From Paroedura picta (lineage: Eukaryota; Chordata; Lepidosauria; Squamata; Gekkonidae), in contig NC_135379.1 in the NCBI RefSeq assembly GCF_049243985.1, positions 7,098,001-7,162,000 of the forward strand: a stretch of 64,000 nucleotides of DNA, read 5' to 3'. The position numbers and the translations under genes were made by a program. The notes under the pieces were generated by a model. The model did no database searches, was not told the origin of the DNA, and worked only from the letters and a program-made list of their open reading frames with translations. Shown here piece after piece: positions 21,115 to 32,784 of this stretch. Position 1 is the stretch's first letter. Each line of letters starts with the position of its first letter.

Positions 21115-22490
21115 GGCAGTTTAATGCATTGCAAACCAGTGCTCCACCAGGGATCCACAGGTATCCTGCAGCCTCACTTCACATTAATGGGCAGCACCTT
21201 CATCCAGAGTAAGAAGTCTTCCTTCAGTGCAAGAGACTGAGGTTCCTTGGCTTCAAAAGCTCCCCAAAACCTTTTCTGTTTCCCTGGTGCTCCTAGGAAA
21301 ACTTGTTGCCAGTTACTGAACGCTTGTCCCTTTTGAATTCCACGGTCCTGATTTTTAAAAGATTTATTTGCAATGGCTTTTTGTAAGGTCTTCGTTTATG
21401 GGAGGTGCGGAACGTTTTGAAATGACGCCCCCTGCATACTACCTGACAGCCAGAAAGGCCTTGCAGAAGTCCAATCAAGAGGGTTCTCCTAAAACATCAT
21501 GATTTTCATGGCTGGAAGGTATCAGTGAGACCACCCTTTTGTACCAATGGCCAGATGCAACAGGTGACTCCTTTACCATCTGTCCCAGACCATAATTTCT
21601 GATCTCCTGAAGGTACAGATCCTTCGCCTCCCATAAAGCTGCATTTCCCTCCTGGTCCATGGGCCCATGAATCACACCTGCTTCTATAAAAGCCCAACCT
21701 GTCAAAATCTGCCGTCTTCCTTAAGTTAAAAGCCAGGCAAGCAACTGAACTCCTAACACAGATCAAGGTGCCTCACCCCTTCTGTTATCCGTGGCCCTCA
21801 AACCACTTGCAGGGACCCCCCCGTGGGGTACATAGACCTCCAAAGCAGCCAAATTCTCAACGGGAACCATCTGATCTCTGGAGTCCCAAAATGAGCTATA
21901 ATTCCAGGGGATCCCCAGGCCCCACCTGGAGGCGGGCATCCCTATCCAAAACATTGGGTACCACTGTGTTAGTCCAGTCACTGTGCCACCCTGGTTGTCT
22001 ATCCTGAAGGCTCTTCCAGTGGAAAGCTCTGTGCCTACATGCAGCTGTCATTCGGCTGCGCCTGCATGCAGCTGCCTGCATGCGGCTGGCATGCCAACGC
22101 CACCCCTCCCCTCCACACCGAGGTGGCCAAACCATGCCAAAGTGCTCACCCCTAGTGCAGTGTCACCAGTGTCCATTTGGCAATGCAGTCAAGGCCTCCA
22201 CTAACAAGCACATGTTGTGGGAAGCATGCACTACCCGTCAGCAGAAGCATTTCCTTTGCGTTCAGGCAGCCTGACGGACCCATAGTGCTCCTGCGCAGGT
22301 GAGTCCTGGACCATCTGTGGTGGTAGCCAGGAGAAGACTTTCCTGAATGACTGACTGGCTTGTGAGAAGCAAAGCTGATAACTCAAGCATCCCCTGAATG
22401 GCCCTTCTGGGGTTATTTCTGCACTGGAGCGGTCTGGAATGTCTCCTGTGCCTTGGGGTAGGGGCTACAGTGGGAAACCCACCTTTCAAT
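21115..22490. other. Intergenic DNA with a MITE end near 21895-21950
   Basis: The words ataattccaggggatcccca and cacctggaggcgggcatccc near 21899-21950 match the end of the GGTTGCCAAC MITE family at 1197-1343. The remainder shows no gene. The open frames are short and overlap in several frames. Confidence 0.4.
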
Positions 22491-22499
22491 CCCTGTTGG

Positions 22500-22612
22500 A
22501 CCATGGAAATTCCATGCATGACCTTGGGCCAGGCACTCTCTCTCAGATTAACCTAACTCACAAAGTCATTGTGAGGATAAAATCACGAGGAGAGATGTAA
22601 GAACGACTCAGC
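22500..22612 (+). repeat. L2/CORE-type SINE fragment
   Basis: The words tgaccttgggccaggcactc, aacctaactcacaaagtcat and tgtgaggataaaatc are the body of a second tRNA/L2-type SINE, also seen at 35895-36050. Both ends are lost. Confidence 0.5.
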
Positions 22613-23800
22613 TGACCTGTATATTCTGGGGGACTCACTTAATGGGTGATTCCAGTCTTGGTGCCTATTTGTCCCCTTCCAGTTTTATGATTCGGAGAGC
22701 AAGCTCAGAGATGGATGTGCCCCCAACTCAATTATTTCACGCTGGATGAATCTCCGAGCTGATTCACACAAGCAGGTTTCTCTCTTTTTGACTGAAAAAC
22801 AGCTTACACTCCAAAGCTCATGCCCTGAATAAATCTTTGTCGGTCTTAAAGGTGCTATTGGATTCTGATCATCATATGATGCAAACCACCTAAGAGGCAG
22901 CACTCCAGGAAGGTCAGTCCTATACATCTAATTATAAATAAATAAATAATCACATCCAGCTGTAACCCATACGGTGTCACTAGGAGAAGACCACTAGAGA
23001 TGCCAACTGCCTGGAGGAACATATGGCCTGTCTGTTTGATAAGAGGCTGAAGAGGATATTTACCAGGTGAAGTAAAAAGGGCTCAGATACCCATTCCCAC
23101 AATTTAAAGCTCTATTCAAGAGAGAGAACGTTCCTCTCTGGGCCAGTCAGAGCCCCTGAAGCTGAACATCTATGCATAACCGCTGCCTTTAGATTCGGGC
23201 AGGTCATGGTACCAGTCCGAAGCAACAGAACCAAGTTTGAAGACCCACAAAGGTTAATTCCGTGTGCATGCATGTTGCTTCTTTGCCACCGGACTCAAAC
23301 ATTGCTGCTTTGGGAATCTCTCTTGCTCAGAAGCTGGGAGGGGGGGGGAATCTGGCCCCTCCCTCTCAGAACAGTCCCAGCTTTCGAGCTGTCAACCTGC
23401 AGGTGAAAAGTTCCCTATCCGATTACTAATCATTTGAACAAGTAGCCCCAAAGGCCAGGGGTGGGGGAGCCGAGAGTGAAATCTCATCCTTTATATTGGC
23501 TCTGTTATAGCCCTGAAGGCATTCCAAGGCTGGTCAAAGGAGATCCCAGATGTTCAGCAACTCTGCCTAAGCAAATTGGGGGGGGGGGGATACAGGCATA
23601 GAAGGGGAAGGCTCAAAGAGTTTGGCCCGAGGGGTGGCCTAAAGGGAAAGGCATAGAGCCACACAAGGCAAAACTGGCAGAGTGGGCAGGCCAAAGGAAG
23701 CAAATACGGGGAACTCGGGTCAAAGAGATAGTAGAGAAGTCCAAACTCTGCCACAACCTAAAATTGTTCCTGGGAGTCCTCATTATTGCTTCCTGTTAAG
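22613..23800. other. Intergenic DNA, mostly unassigned
   Basis: A short end of the GGCACCTTTAAGACC repeat family (ctttgtcggtcttaaaggtg) occurs near 22840. No gene or complete element was recognised. Several poly-G runs are present. Confidence 0.35.
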
Positions 23801-23807
23801 TAGGGTT

Positions 23808-24185
23808 GCTCAAGAAGAAGGAACAGGATTTTTGTACCCACTTTTTGCTAGCCAAAGGAGTCTCAAAGTGGCTTACAACTTCCCACCCTTCCTCTCCCCA
23901 CAACTGACACCCTGTGTGGTAGGTGGGGCCGAGAAAGCTCTGGGAGAACTGTGACTGGCCCAAGTTCATCCTGCAGGCTTCATGTGTCTCAGAGAGGCTT
24001 ACGATTGCCTTCCCTTCCTCTCCCCAAAACAGACAACCTGTGAGGTAGGTGGGAATGAGAGAACACTGTGAGTGGTCCAAGGTCACTCCTCTGGCTGCAC
24101 AGGGGGGAGAAGCGGGGAATCAAACCCGGTTCTCCAGATTAGAGGCCACTGCTCGTAACCGCTGTGCCAAATTGGTTCTCAAGAG
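23808..24185 (-). mobile_element. tRNA/L2-type SINE with internal duplication
   Basis: The L2-like 3' end appears twice in the same orientation: ttgctagccaaaggagtctcaaagtggct at 23848 and cagagaggcttacgattgcc at 23990. A tRNA-like head at the right (caaacccggttctccagatt) follows. This suggests tandem insertion or an internal duplication. Confidence 0.6.
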
Positions 24186-24419
24186 GATGGCAACAGCTGT
24201 TCACCACTGCTAATCTCCTGCCTTGAAGATCAAATCAGCAGTCTGGAGTATGCAGCAACAGTGAAATTAATAATTCAACTTAAAAACTGATTGCTGACAG
24301 AATTCAAAAAGTAAAATGTTAAATATCAATGTTGAGATCAACAGAAGTAAGTTTTATAGCATTTTGTAAACAGTGCTGCAAAAACTTTTCAATGTAATGA
24401 GGAGAATTTGTGGGGGGGA

Positions 24420-24421
<2 letters not shown>

Positions 24422-24511
<90 letters not shown>
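24422..24511. repeat. (AT)n microsatellite, about 88 bp
   Basis: It is an uninterrupted AT dinucleotide run and able to extrude cruciforms. A second run lies at 24863-24929. Confidence 0.95.
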
Positions 24512-24513
<2 letters not shown>

Positions 24514-24689
24514 CTACATTTTGTTATATATAATCATTTTTTCTATATGTAATTATGGTTTTCCTTTTTTATTTTCTTTTTAATACCTCTTTAGGGTTGT
24601 GCGCTTCGGTCATGATCGGCCACTGAAGCGGCTGAAGCGCAAAACCCTACTTTAGTTCTCAGAAATTTTGATTCCTTGCTCTTCCACAT

Positions 24690-24840
24690 GCAGCCAGAGA
24701 GGTGACCTTGGGCTAGTCAGAGTCCTGTTCTTACAGAGCACTTCAATCAGAGCTCTCTCTTAACCCCACTTACTGTACATGTTGTCTGTTGTGGGGAGAG
24801 GAAGGGAAGGCAATTGTGAGACTCCTTCGGGCAGTGAAAT
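24690..24840 (+). mobile_element. tRNA/L2-type SINE fragment ending in (AT)n
   Basis: It has the CORE-like gtgaccttgggctagtcaga, then gttgtggggagaggaaggga and the L2-like end gactccttcgggcagtgaaa. The tail has become a CA/TA microsatellite that runs to 24929. Confidence 0.7.
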
Positions 24841-24857
24841 ATATATACACACACACA

Positions 24858-24929
<72 letters not shown>

Positions 24930-24938
<9 letters not shown>

Positions 24939-25375
24939 ATGTGCGAAGTCGTGTCCGACCCATGGCGACCCCATGGACAATGATCCTCCAGGCCTTCCTG
25001 TCCTCTACCATTCCCCGGAGTCCATTTAAGTTTGCACCGACTGCTTCAGTGACTCCATCCAGCCACCTCATTCTCTGTCGTCCCCTCCTTCTTTTGCCCT
25101 CGATCACTTCCAGCATTAGGCTCTTCTCCAGGGAGTCCTTCCTTCTCATCAGGTGGCCAAAGTATTTGAGTTTCATCTTCAGGATCTGGCCTTCTAAAGA
25201 GCAGTCAGGGCTGATCTCCTCTAGGACTGACTGGTTTGTTCGCCTTGCAGTCCAAGGGACTCGCAAGAGTCTTCTCCAGCACCAGAGTTCAGAAGCCTCA
25301 ATTCTTTGACGCTCGGCCTTCCTTATGGTCCAACTCTCGCAGCCATACATACATATATGCATATATATACATACA
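24930..25375 (-). mobile_element. Bov-B (RTE) LINE, 3' fragment
   Basis: On the minus strand the frame encodes the C-terminal end of an RTE/Bov-B reverse transcriptase: YGCESWTIRKAERQRIEASE, then LWCWRRLLRVPWTARRTNQS, LKYFGHLMRRKDSLEKSLML and GRQRMRWLDGVTEAVG. Only about 140 residues remain, so the copy is heavily 5'-truncated and cannot move. It ends in the Bov-B 3' terminus at about 24936 and abuts (AT)n tracts on both sides. Its 3' end is the same type that the Sauria and 5S SINEs use. Confidence 0.93.
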
Positions 25376-25399
25376 TATATACATATATATATATATAAA

Positions 25400-26090
25400 G
25401 TTAAATTCAATATTTGGTAAGACAAAACAGTATAAACAAAGATATGAAAATAAATCAGATCCCAGTGAATACCAAGCACTAAGTGGATAAAAATATTAAC
25501 TCTCTGATGGGGTCTGTTTGGCTTGAATTTTCCTTGCAGCCAGTGCAAATAATGACACATTAAAACTAATAAAAGGATTAGTATTCGATAAACAGAAAGA
25601 CCAATTTGTCTGTGTCACTGTAAAAATTAGAAACCTAGTTATGAACTTGATCCTTGGCTCCTAATATAGAAGCCAATCTAAAATGTAATGAGAAAGGTCT
25701 TTGATAGCAGGGTGTCCGCAAATACGCAAGCGAAGGGCTAAGCTACACGGGAGTAATGATGAGACAGTAAAGCCGACGCAAACTGGAGATTTTGTGATGA
25801 GATGGTAAATAAATGACCAGATCTGAAATGAACTTTTTAAAATAGCTTAAACTAGAGGAGGAAACTGGATTGTGGAACTGTGTATCTATCAAACAAGGCA
25901 CCATTTTTAAAGACCCAGTCTCTTAAATTGGGTCCTTCCGACTGAGCTCTCCATAAATCATCTGGGATGGAGGAACATGCCTGGATTTAGCTATAGCTAG
26001 AGAGCCCAAAAGGATCTGCGTTCAAAATGGACTCCAAACTTTGCTTAAAAGGAAAATTAGCAGAATTTTGCCTATGTTTTCACCTGGATT
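25400..26090. other. AT-rich intergenic DNA, nothing recognised
   Basis: No open frame with support and no clear repeat family. Confidence 0.4.
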
Positions 26091-26093
26091 TAA

Positions 26094-26150
26094 TAGAATC
26101 ATAGAATCATAGAATCATAGAATCATAGAATCATAGAATAATAGAATAAT
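26094..26150 (-). repeat. CR1-type (ATTCTATG)n tail
   Basis: The plus strand reads catagaatcatagaatcata, the reverse complement of the ATTCTATG octamer repeat that ends CR1 LINEs. No CR1 body is attached. Confidence 0.65.
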
Positions 26151-26164
26151 AAATAATAATAAAA

Positions 26165-26345
26165 GATTCGACATTGTAAACCGTCCACATGCCTTCCATT
26201 AACAGCCTCTTGCTAACTTGGCTGCCACATGATTCTCTGTTGTCGATGAAGCTTTTCACAACAACCTGTGGTTCCATGTTGCTTTTCCTTAGGGCCCTTA
26301 ATCTTTATGAAATTGTTCATTAATTACCTACATGTGGCATTGCTT
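26165..26345. promoter_or_regulatory. Candidate conserved element with TAATTA site
   Basis: This is a repeat-free block between a CR1 tail and unrelated DNA. It contains gaaattgttcattaattacc (homeodomain TTAATTA) and atctttatgaaattg. It lies about 8 kb beyond the MNX1 stop. The call rests on composition only. Confidence 0.3.
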
Positions 26346-26399
26346 AAAATAAGAGTAGCACGACGGGTCTCATTTCCTCCTTACCCCTTCTCAAGCATA

Positions 26400-28190
26400 G
26401 CCACGAAAACATTAAAAACCCATTTCCCTACCAAATCATGATTCAATTGAATCATGAAAATTAAAAACAGAGAGGTTAAAATTGAAGGACCCACATGTGT
26501 GTTTGCAAAAAGGAGGGGGGGGCAGGCAAGATATATGACATTTTTCCTGGAGATACTCAAACAATCCTCAAGTGCCTCGCCCCTCCGCCTTGAAAAACAC
26601 ACACAGACGTGTGAACTGCAAACCAATTGGGAAGAGGAGTTCTGGGCATGGGCCAGCTTCTGAGACATTCAGGACACTTTGTCACAAACCTCTTGGGTAA
26701 GGTGACCAGATTGACCCACTTTTGGAGGGACATCTTGGGGTACCTGGCAAATTGTACTTACGCTGAAATTAAAAATATATATATTACAATACCATTTTTG
26801 CGTTCTATGCGTTCTATGAAACTTTTTGTTGCTCCATAGAGACCAAATTTTTAATCAAGACCCCCCCCCCCCGGTCAATGGTGTCCCGCTTTACCAATGT
26901 TAAAATCTGGTCACCTTATTCTTGGGTGAACAGGTTGCAGGTTTGGATCCAAGGGATGTATTTGAGCACCACCATCCCCTTTCTCATGTGCCCCACGAGC
27001 AATTTTGCACTGCTGGCAAGATCCCATTCTCTCCCCCCCCCCCCGACTCCCCCCCCAAATGACATCAAAGCACCTTTCTTGCGTCTTTAATTGGACCCTG
27101 GGCTCAGACTGCCCCCCTGGGCATGTGAACTCCCTGGTGACCCCTGTGAACTATGCTTCTCCCCTGACCCAGCTGCTTTGCCTGTCCCCGGAAGGGCCTT
27201 ATTTGCACCCCTGTTGACTCTGCTCCTTTGGCCTGGAGAGGGGGACGGCGGCCCGTGGAGCTCAGCTGGAGCTGCACCCAGATAAGGGACCTTTGTTCCC
27301 CTCCAGCTGGGTAAACCAACAGAAATGGTGTCCCGGTGTTAATGTCTTCTAATCCCAAACTCCCCCCCCCCCCGCCCGTTTTGGTTGGGTGGCCACCGCT
27401 GAACAATCCCCATCAGAGAGGGAAACGACCCCCCCCCCTTTTATTTGGCTGCAGGGGCAAAGAGAGGCTGCTGGCCCAGGAGTTTCATTTACCTTAAGCC
27501 AATGTGAAAGGGAAATGAATGGCTGCAGGTGGGAGAGACCCCCCTCCCCCTCTGAAGGGGCCTGTCCAGCGTTAACCTTTGATTAAAGGCCAGGGGTGGG
27601 AATCCTGGTCTTGAAACCACAGGCTGCCACCGCCCAGTGCAACGCTAGGTCAGAAGCCGGACAAAGTGAGGTTTGGTTCTCAAAAGCCTTTCCCCTGGAA
27701 ATCCCTGCCTGTGGGCCAGCCCGGAGGGAGCCTAGAAGCTGCAGCGCCAGAGACCAGCGTGCAAAGCTGATGCAGGATCCAGTTTCTCCCCAAGCCCCCG
27801 GGAAATGGTCTTGGTAGCACCACCTCTGCAAGACTGGCCAAGCTGAGGCTTCCTTGTCAAGAGAGTCCCTGTGATGAACTTTTACCCTTTCTCAGGGCTG
27901 GAAGGAATGTTGGCCAGCCTACGTGGAAGAGCTGGAGCAGTGGAAATCTTCACCAGATCAGCCAACGCAGGGCCCTCCCTGACAGGGCTGCCAATTGCCT
28001 GAAGAAACGAAATATCCTGTCTGGAAGCTCCAGTCACCCTCTCCCACGCGGGCACCTCCATAAACGTGTCAAGGGCTGTTCCTCCAGGCCTGTTGGCAAC
28101 CTGGCCTTCACCGCTTCATCGTTCACACACCTATGAACCACACACACTCCGAAACCTGGCTTGGCGTTGGGGGGGCACTTGTTTACTTCC
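26400..28190. other. Intergenic DNA 3' of MNX1, no gene
   Basis: It has GC-moderate sequence with poly-C and poly-G runs. A TCF/LEF-type inverted pair at 27574-27589 is reported as a finding. A diverged MITE end may lie near 27985-28110. Frames such as 27104-27406 lack support. Confidence 0.35.
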
Positions 28191-28194
28191 CACC

Positions 28195-28385
28195 TCTGGA
28201 AACACCTGGCTGGGCCGGCCAGGATTTACGGAGTGAAAGTGTGAAATGAGGCCGCCAGCTGCTCAGAATGGCAGCGCTTGATGCCTTTTTACGAGGTGAC
28301 CTATTATGGAAAATAAACTTTAATCCACCCATAAAAAGCGAGATCTGTAAACCATATTTACCCGAGTAGTCTGGCACACAGGAAG
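28195..28385. promoter_or_regulatory. Candidate conserved element 3' of MNX1
   Basis: The block is repeat-free and includes gaggtgacctattatggaaa, aataaactttaatccaccca and taaaaagcgagatctgtaaa. It has CCATAAA and TAATCC homeodomain-type words. It lies about 6 kb beyond the MNX1 stop codon. Confidence 0.35.
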
Positions 28386-29084
28386 CATTCTTGGGACACG
28401 CAGAGGGGCTTTAGAAGGATCCGGGCTATTCAGAGCTGCACAATGGCCGGGCAGAAGGGCCGGAGGCCTGCTGGGCGTCTTCTCTACCGCTCTGACTTAC
28501 CCCTAGGCAGGCCCAGCCCACAGGAAGATGGTGTTATTTTAAATTATATTTATGTGGCACTCATCCAGGGCTGCCTGGGAGCCCCTTGGTGGCTAGGGTC
28601 GCCAACTGATCGGGAAAGAGCCCAGCCTTATCTGCTCCCGGGCCTTTATTTTCATTGTTTGATTTCTTGACCACATTCGGCCATTGTATTCGGGTCACCA
28701 CCCTCTTGCGGGTGATTTTTCAGCCATTCGGATGGAGATGAGTAGGCAATGGGAACCTGCAAGGAGGGGAGGGAGACCCTCCAGGGAAAGCGGGAAAGAA
28801 GAGAGGGAGGTACGATGTAGTTCTGATAGCACATCGGCCTGACCTCAGCTGTAGGCCTGGTGGACCAGCATGTAGAGGTTTAGGGCTTGCTGATGTATTT
28901 AGCTCTATTCCTAAGAGCAAAGAACTGGTGACTGTCTATTTATTCCAAGCCACGGGGACTTCGAAGTACACCTACTAAATCTTCCATAGACATAAACATG
29001 GATTTTAAAGTTCTTTGCTCTCAGTAAGACCCCCCGCCCCAAGTTCCTCCATTAAGAACTTCAGTACAGTTTTAGAAAAAGAAG

Positions 29085-29345
29085 AGTTGGTTCTTCTACC
29101 CTGCTTTTCACAGCCTGAAGGAGTCTCAACATGGCTTACAATCACCTTCCCTTACTCTCCCCATAACAGGACTCCGTGAGGCTGATGAGCCTGAGAGAGC
29201 TCTGACAGAACTTCTCTGCAAGGACAGCTCTAACAGAACTGTGACAAGCCCAAGGTCACCCAGCTGGCTGCATGTGGAGGAGGAATGGGGAAATCAAACC
29301 CGGCTCTCTAGACTAGGTGCTGCTGCTCTTAACCAGGACAACATG
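29085..29345 (-). mobile_element. tRNA/L2-type SINE
   Basis: The minus-strand head is recognisable (gagagccgggtttgatttcc in reverse), with CORE-like GGGTGACCTTGGGC and the L2-like end AACCAACTCTTC. It lacks the gatatcactg insertion seen in the NOM1 intron-1 copies. Confidence 0.8.
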
Positions 29346-29931
29346 CTGGCTTTTTAGCCTTACAACGGCCTTCTCAGGTGCAGCTACAGGACACCTTTAA
29401 GACCCACCAAACTTATTCAAGGCATGAGTGAAGGTGAAGTAGGTGGAGGACTATGCAAGTTCCCTCTTTCAGCTACAGCCTTGTAAGGTAGGCCACCGCT
29501 ACTCACCTCCCCCTTACCTTCTGGACAACTTCAAACCTCGGAAAGAGAGGGAGACAGAAACTGACTTCTAAGTGCCTTTTGACCAGAGCGGTTCCCGTTT
29601 TCCTCCCACCCCATTCTCCACTCCGGAGTCACTCCGCTAATTCCCGTGGGAAGCCATCCTTTGCGGAACCCGAGCTGTGAAGGACGGCTGGGACCCGATC
29701 CCGGACCACTACCTGGCAGTTATCCTCAGCTCCCGGAACAAGCCAGTGGTGAGTTTTTGCGTTAATTGATTTGGGCAAGCGCCATGTTGACAGCTTGTGC
29801 GGAGTCAAGAGTGCCCATCCATCCTTTCCTCCACCGTCACCCAAATCAACTTGACCGGGGGCAAGTATGGGGGTCCCGATCCCCCAAGCCAGTTGAGCTG
29901 CAACTCTCGGCGTTTAGTCTGTGGGCCAGGG

Positions 29932-30000
29932 TTAGTCAAACTGCAACCCTCCAGATGTCCATGGACTACAATTCCCATGAGCCCCTGCCAGCATTCGTGC
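29932..30000. mobile_element. Palindromic hAT-type MITE, left half only
   Basis: It has the left end cagggttagtcaaactgcaa and arm ccatggactacaattcccat, then stops at the centre (gccagcattcgtgc). The right arm is absent. Confidence 0.75.
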
Positions 30001-30479
30001 AAAAAATTCTACTGAGCATTTTTTTGAGCCTGGAGACACGTTTCAAATTACACAGCAGAAACACTGAGGAGACGATTGCCCATTTGAAATGATGCCAGGT
30101 TTTAGCATCCTTACTGAATACATAATTGTGTGGTTCTGTTCTAGCTCCTCACGAAAAGAACGTTGATTCGAACACCAGGTCCCTCGTACCCTCAGGCACC
30201 CACTGGGAACCCCTGAGCCAGCCACCAATCCAGGTCTCCTGAGCTGCAGGCCTGCCCCTGACTCCGGGCCTTCCTAAACCAGGGTGAGACTCAGCAATGT
30301 TCATCAAGGGGAAATTCTGGTAGAACCGTCTCCCCCTCTGAGTTGCCAACTCTCAAGTCGTCTCAGCACTTTATCAGGGGCAAGTAGATCTAAGACAAGG
30401 AGCCAAACAGGTCAATATAAGGGGGATGAACTTAAGCCTACTTACGGTAAACCTTAATTTAAAATAAATATAATTTATA

Positions 30480-30620
30480 ACGGGGGGTTTTAATTGGGGA
30501 TTGTTATGCTATTGCACTGTTGTAATTCATGAGCTGGCTAACTGGAAGTGGTGGGTAATAAATTTAATAATAATAATAAATATAATTATAATAATAATTA
30601 TTATATTTTAGTTAAAACCC
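30480..30620. repeat. LINE/SINE 3' end with TAA-rich tail
   Basis: The words gtaattcatgagctggctaa and gggtaataaatttaataata look like a retroposon tail. The body is not recognisable. Confidence 0.35.
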
Positions 30621-30952
30621 CAGCACTTGTAGCACAGCCTCAATAAAATCAATGCATGCATCCATCCAAATGCCTCCACTGAGCAGATGCATTCGGCATT
30701 ACCACCTTTATCAATGGTCAAGCGTCAGGTAAAACCAACATACAAAGAATACAGTGAATACAAGAATTGTTATAGATAGTTGGCCCCTTACATAAAATGA
30801 TATACTCAGGACACTATGGACCTGTAGTCAACTCTGTGGACCAGAAGGCCAGATAAAAGGATTTGAGGCCTCTCAATTTTCAAAAGCAGGCCCTGGTCAA
30901 GGTAAGCACTTTCAGAGTCCGGTCAGTGGCATGTAGGAGCCAAGCTTCCTCC

Positions 30953-31285
30953 AAAGTATGCCCCAGCCTTTTTGAGCTTGCAGGCACTCTTGGACACAAT
31001 GTGGTGGGTACAGCCACAAAATGGCTGCCACAGGAGCCACAAAATGGCTGCCCTAGACTACTTTCAGTCTCGTAGCGAAGATCCTCGCACTGTGGTGGCC
31101 GTTGCTGCCAAATAACTGCCAATTTTTAAAGAATTGGCAAAGCCCATCAAATCTCCAGCGGCCAGCTAGAAGCCTTGCCAGGGGCCCGTTTGGCCCAGCC
31201 GGCTTTCTAAAAAAGACTTGCTGATCACCAGAAAAAGTATTGACGGGCGCTGCGGGGCCCGTGGGCACCACCTTGGGGACCCCAG
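30953..31285. repeat. Unclassified DNA repeat (AGCCTTTTTGAGC...ACAAAATGGCTGCC)
   Basis: It starts cagcctttttgagcttgcag, has two gccacaaaatggctgcc units at about 31011-31054, and near its right end gacgggcgctgcggggcccg. This resembles a common amniote non-autonomous DNA element. The exact ends are unclear. Confidence 0.45.
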
Positions 31286-32200
31286 CTCGAAAGGAATGAG
31301 CAGACAACGCTGTTCACTGCACCGCCATAAAACCAGCCCACCGGATGAAGCGGCCCATAAAAGACATCGCTGCAGAACAGCGGACAGCCGGATTCTCCAG
31401 CTTCTCTGCAGCTTTCTGAGCTTTGGAGGAGGGTTGACCCTCCGGACTCTCAAAAGGGAAGGGCTGGAGCAGACTGTTCCCCCCCCCCTACTTAGCTGCT
31501 GGTTTCCTCAGCTCAGAGAGGGCCATTTCCAGCCCCTTTCACAGCTAGACCGGAGGGGGGGGAAAGCAAGCAAGCCAGGAAATTAGATTGGAGCAACCGA
31601 GCCCGGCAGGAAGTATTCGTTCTCCTTTACAGCCCTGTTTCATCCCTGTCACTTCCTAATAGCCCTGGCCTAAGCCCGTATCCCTTAGATGTGCCAGCAC
31701 AACCCACTGACAGGTTTACCACACGAGAGATTTGTTTTTAAGGGTAGCCCCTGCATGGAGGCCTGTGCTCCAAAGCTCAGGCTTTGGTCTCCTTTTCTGT
31801 GTGGCCAAAGAGACAGGTTTTCCCCAGCAGAGGAGTCCCGTGCTGTGCCTGGGGGGGGATTCATCTCTCTCCCACGTGGCCTGGCTTTGAACAGACCAGT
31901 TGGTGCCACTGCCAACCTAGCCTTCGTCCAAGGAGCACTGATCAGTCTTTTAGCCACACAACAATCCTTCGAGGCAGGTCAGGCTGAAAGGGCAAGGCTT
32001 CCCCAGTATCACCACTCTCTTCTCTTCCATTTTACTTCCTCTTTGCTCCATTTATCTTCTCTTGAGTCAAGTTGGGAAAGATTGGGGGGGGGGGGTTAAG
32101 AAGGGCGGAGTTTGTGAAGGGGAGGGACTGTCAGAGGGGTTTTTTTTAATTATTATATACAAATTTGCATGCTGCCCTTCCCCAATGGCTGAGGTGGCCC
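31286..32200. other. Intergenic DNA, no gene
   Basis: Open frames at 31218-31586 and 31689-32099 have no recognisable product. The segment near 32150-32200 looks like the end of an L2/CR1-type repeat. Confidence 0.35.
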
Positions 32201-32434
32201 ACAGTGTTCCCTAAAATACATAACTATAAACACGCCCATAGAAATATATCAGCACCGTTTTGAAATCGGCCCATTTAATTGAAATCCATCAAATCAACAG
32301 TTTCTCTCTAGTGGGGGAAACAGAAGGTGCATTCTTCGTGTTATTTTTAAATGAGGTTTTTAAAGTGGTCCAAGTTGTTCAGTGCTTTCAGTACCTGACT
32401 TTCCAAAATGGACTTTTTTTTCCCCTCCAGGAGG

Positions 32435-32512
32435 AACTGATCTGTCATCAGGAGACTGGGTGTCATCCCAGGAGATCTCCAGCCACCGCCTGGAGGTTGG
32501 CAACCCTACTTG
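32435..32512. repeat. GGTTGCCAAC-type MITE, end fragment
   Basis: The words ggaactgatctgtcatcagg, ggagatctccagccaccgcc and ggaggttggcaaccctac match one terminus of the family at 1197-1343. Confidence 0.6.
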
Positions 32513-32784
32513 AGTCTCAGTGACGTCAGCAGAAGTGACAGAGTTAGCCCTTTCCCATCCGGTATTTTTTTAGCAGGTGTACGTTATTGATTTGACTTGC
32601 AGGCCACCCCTCTGTGGCAGCATGCTCAGAGCAGCTAGTGATACACCCATGGGCAGCACACTGGAGACTTCTGTCGCACAACATGACAAAGGCAACACTG
32701 AGCTAAATTGATGCATATTTTGACCCAGAGGGGAGCATGGCGCATTCATAACGCAAGCAGGCTGCGGTTCAATAAGTCTACACA

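Noticed and set aside
24930-25375. A host gene encoding YGCESWTIRKAERQRIEASE
   Set aside because: It is the C-terminal part of a Bov-B/RTE reverse transcriptase, truncated.
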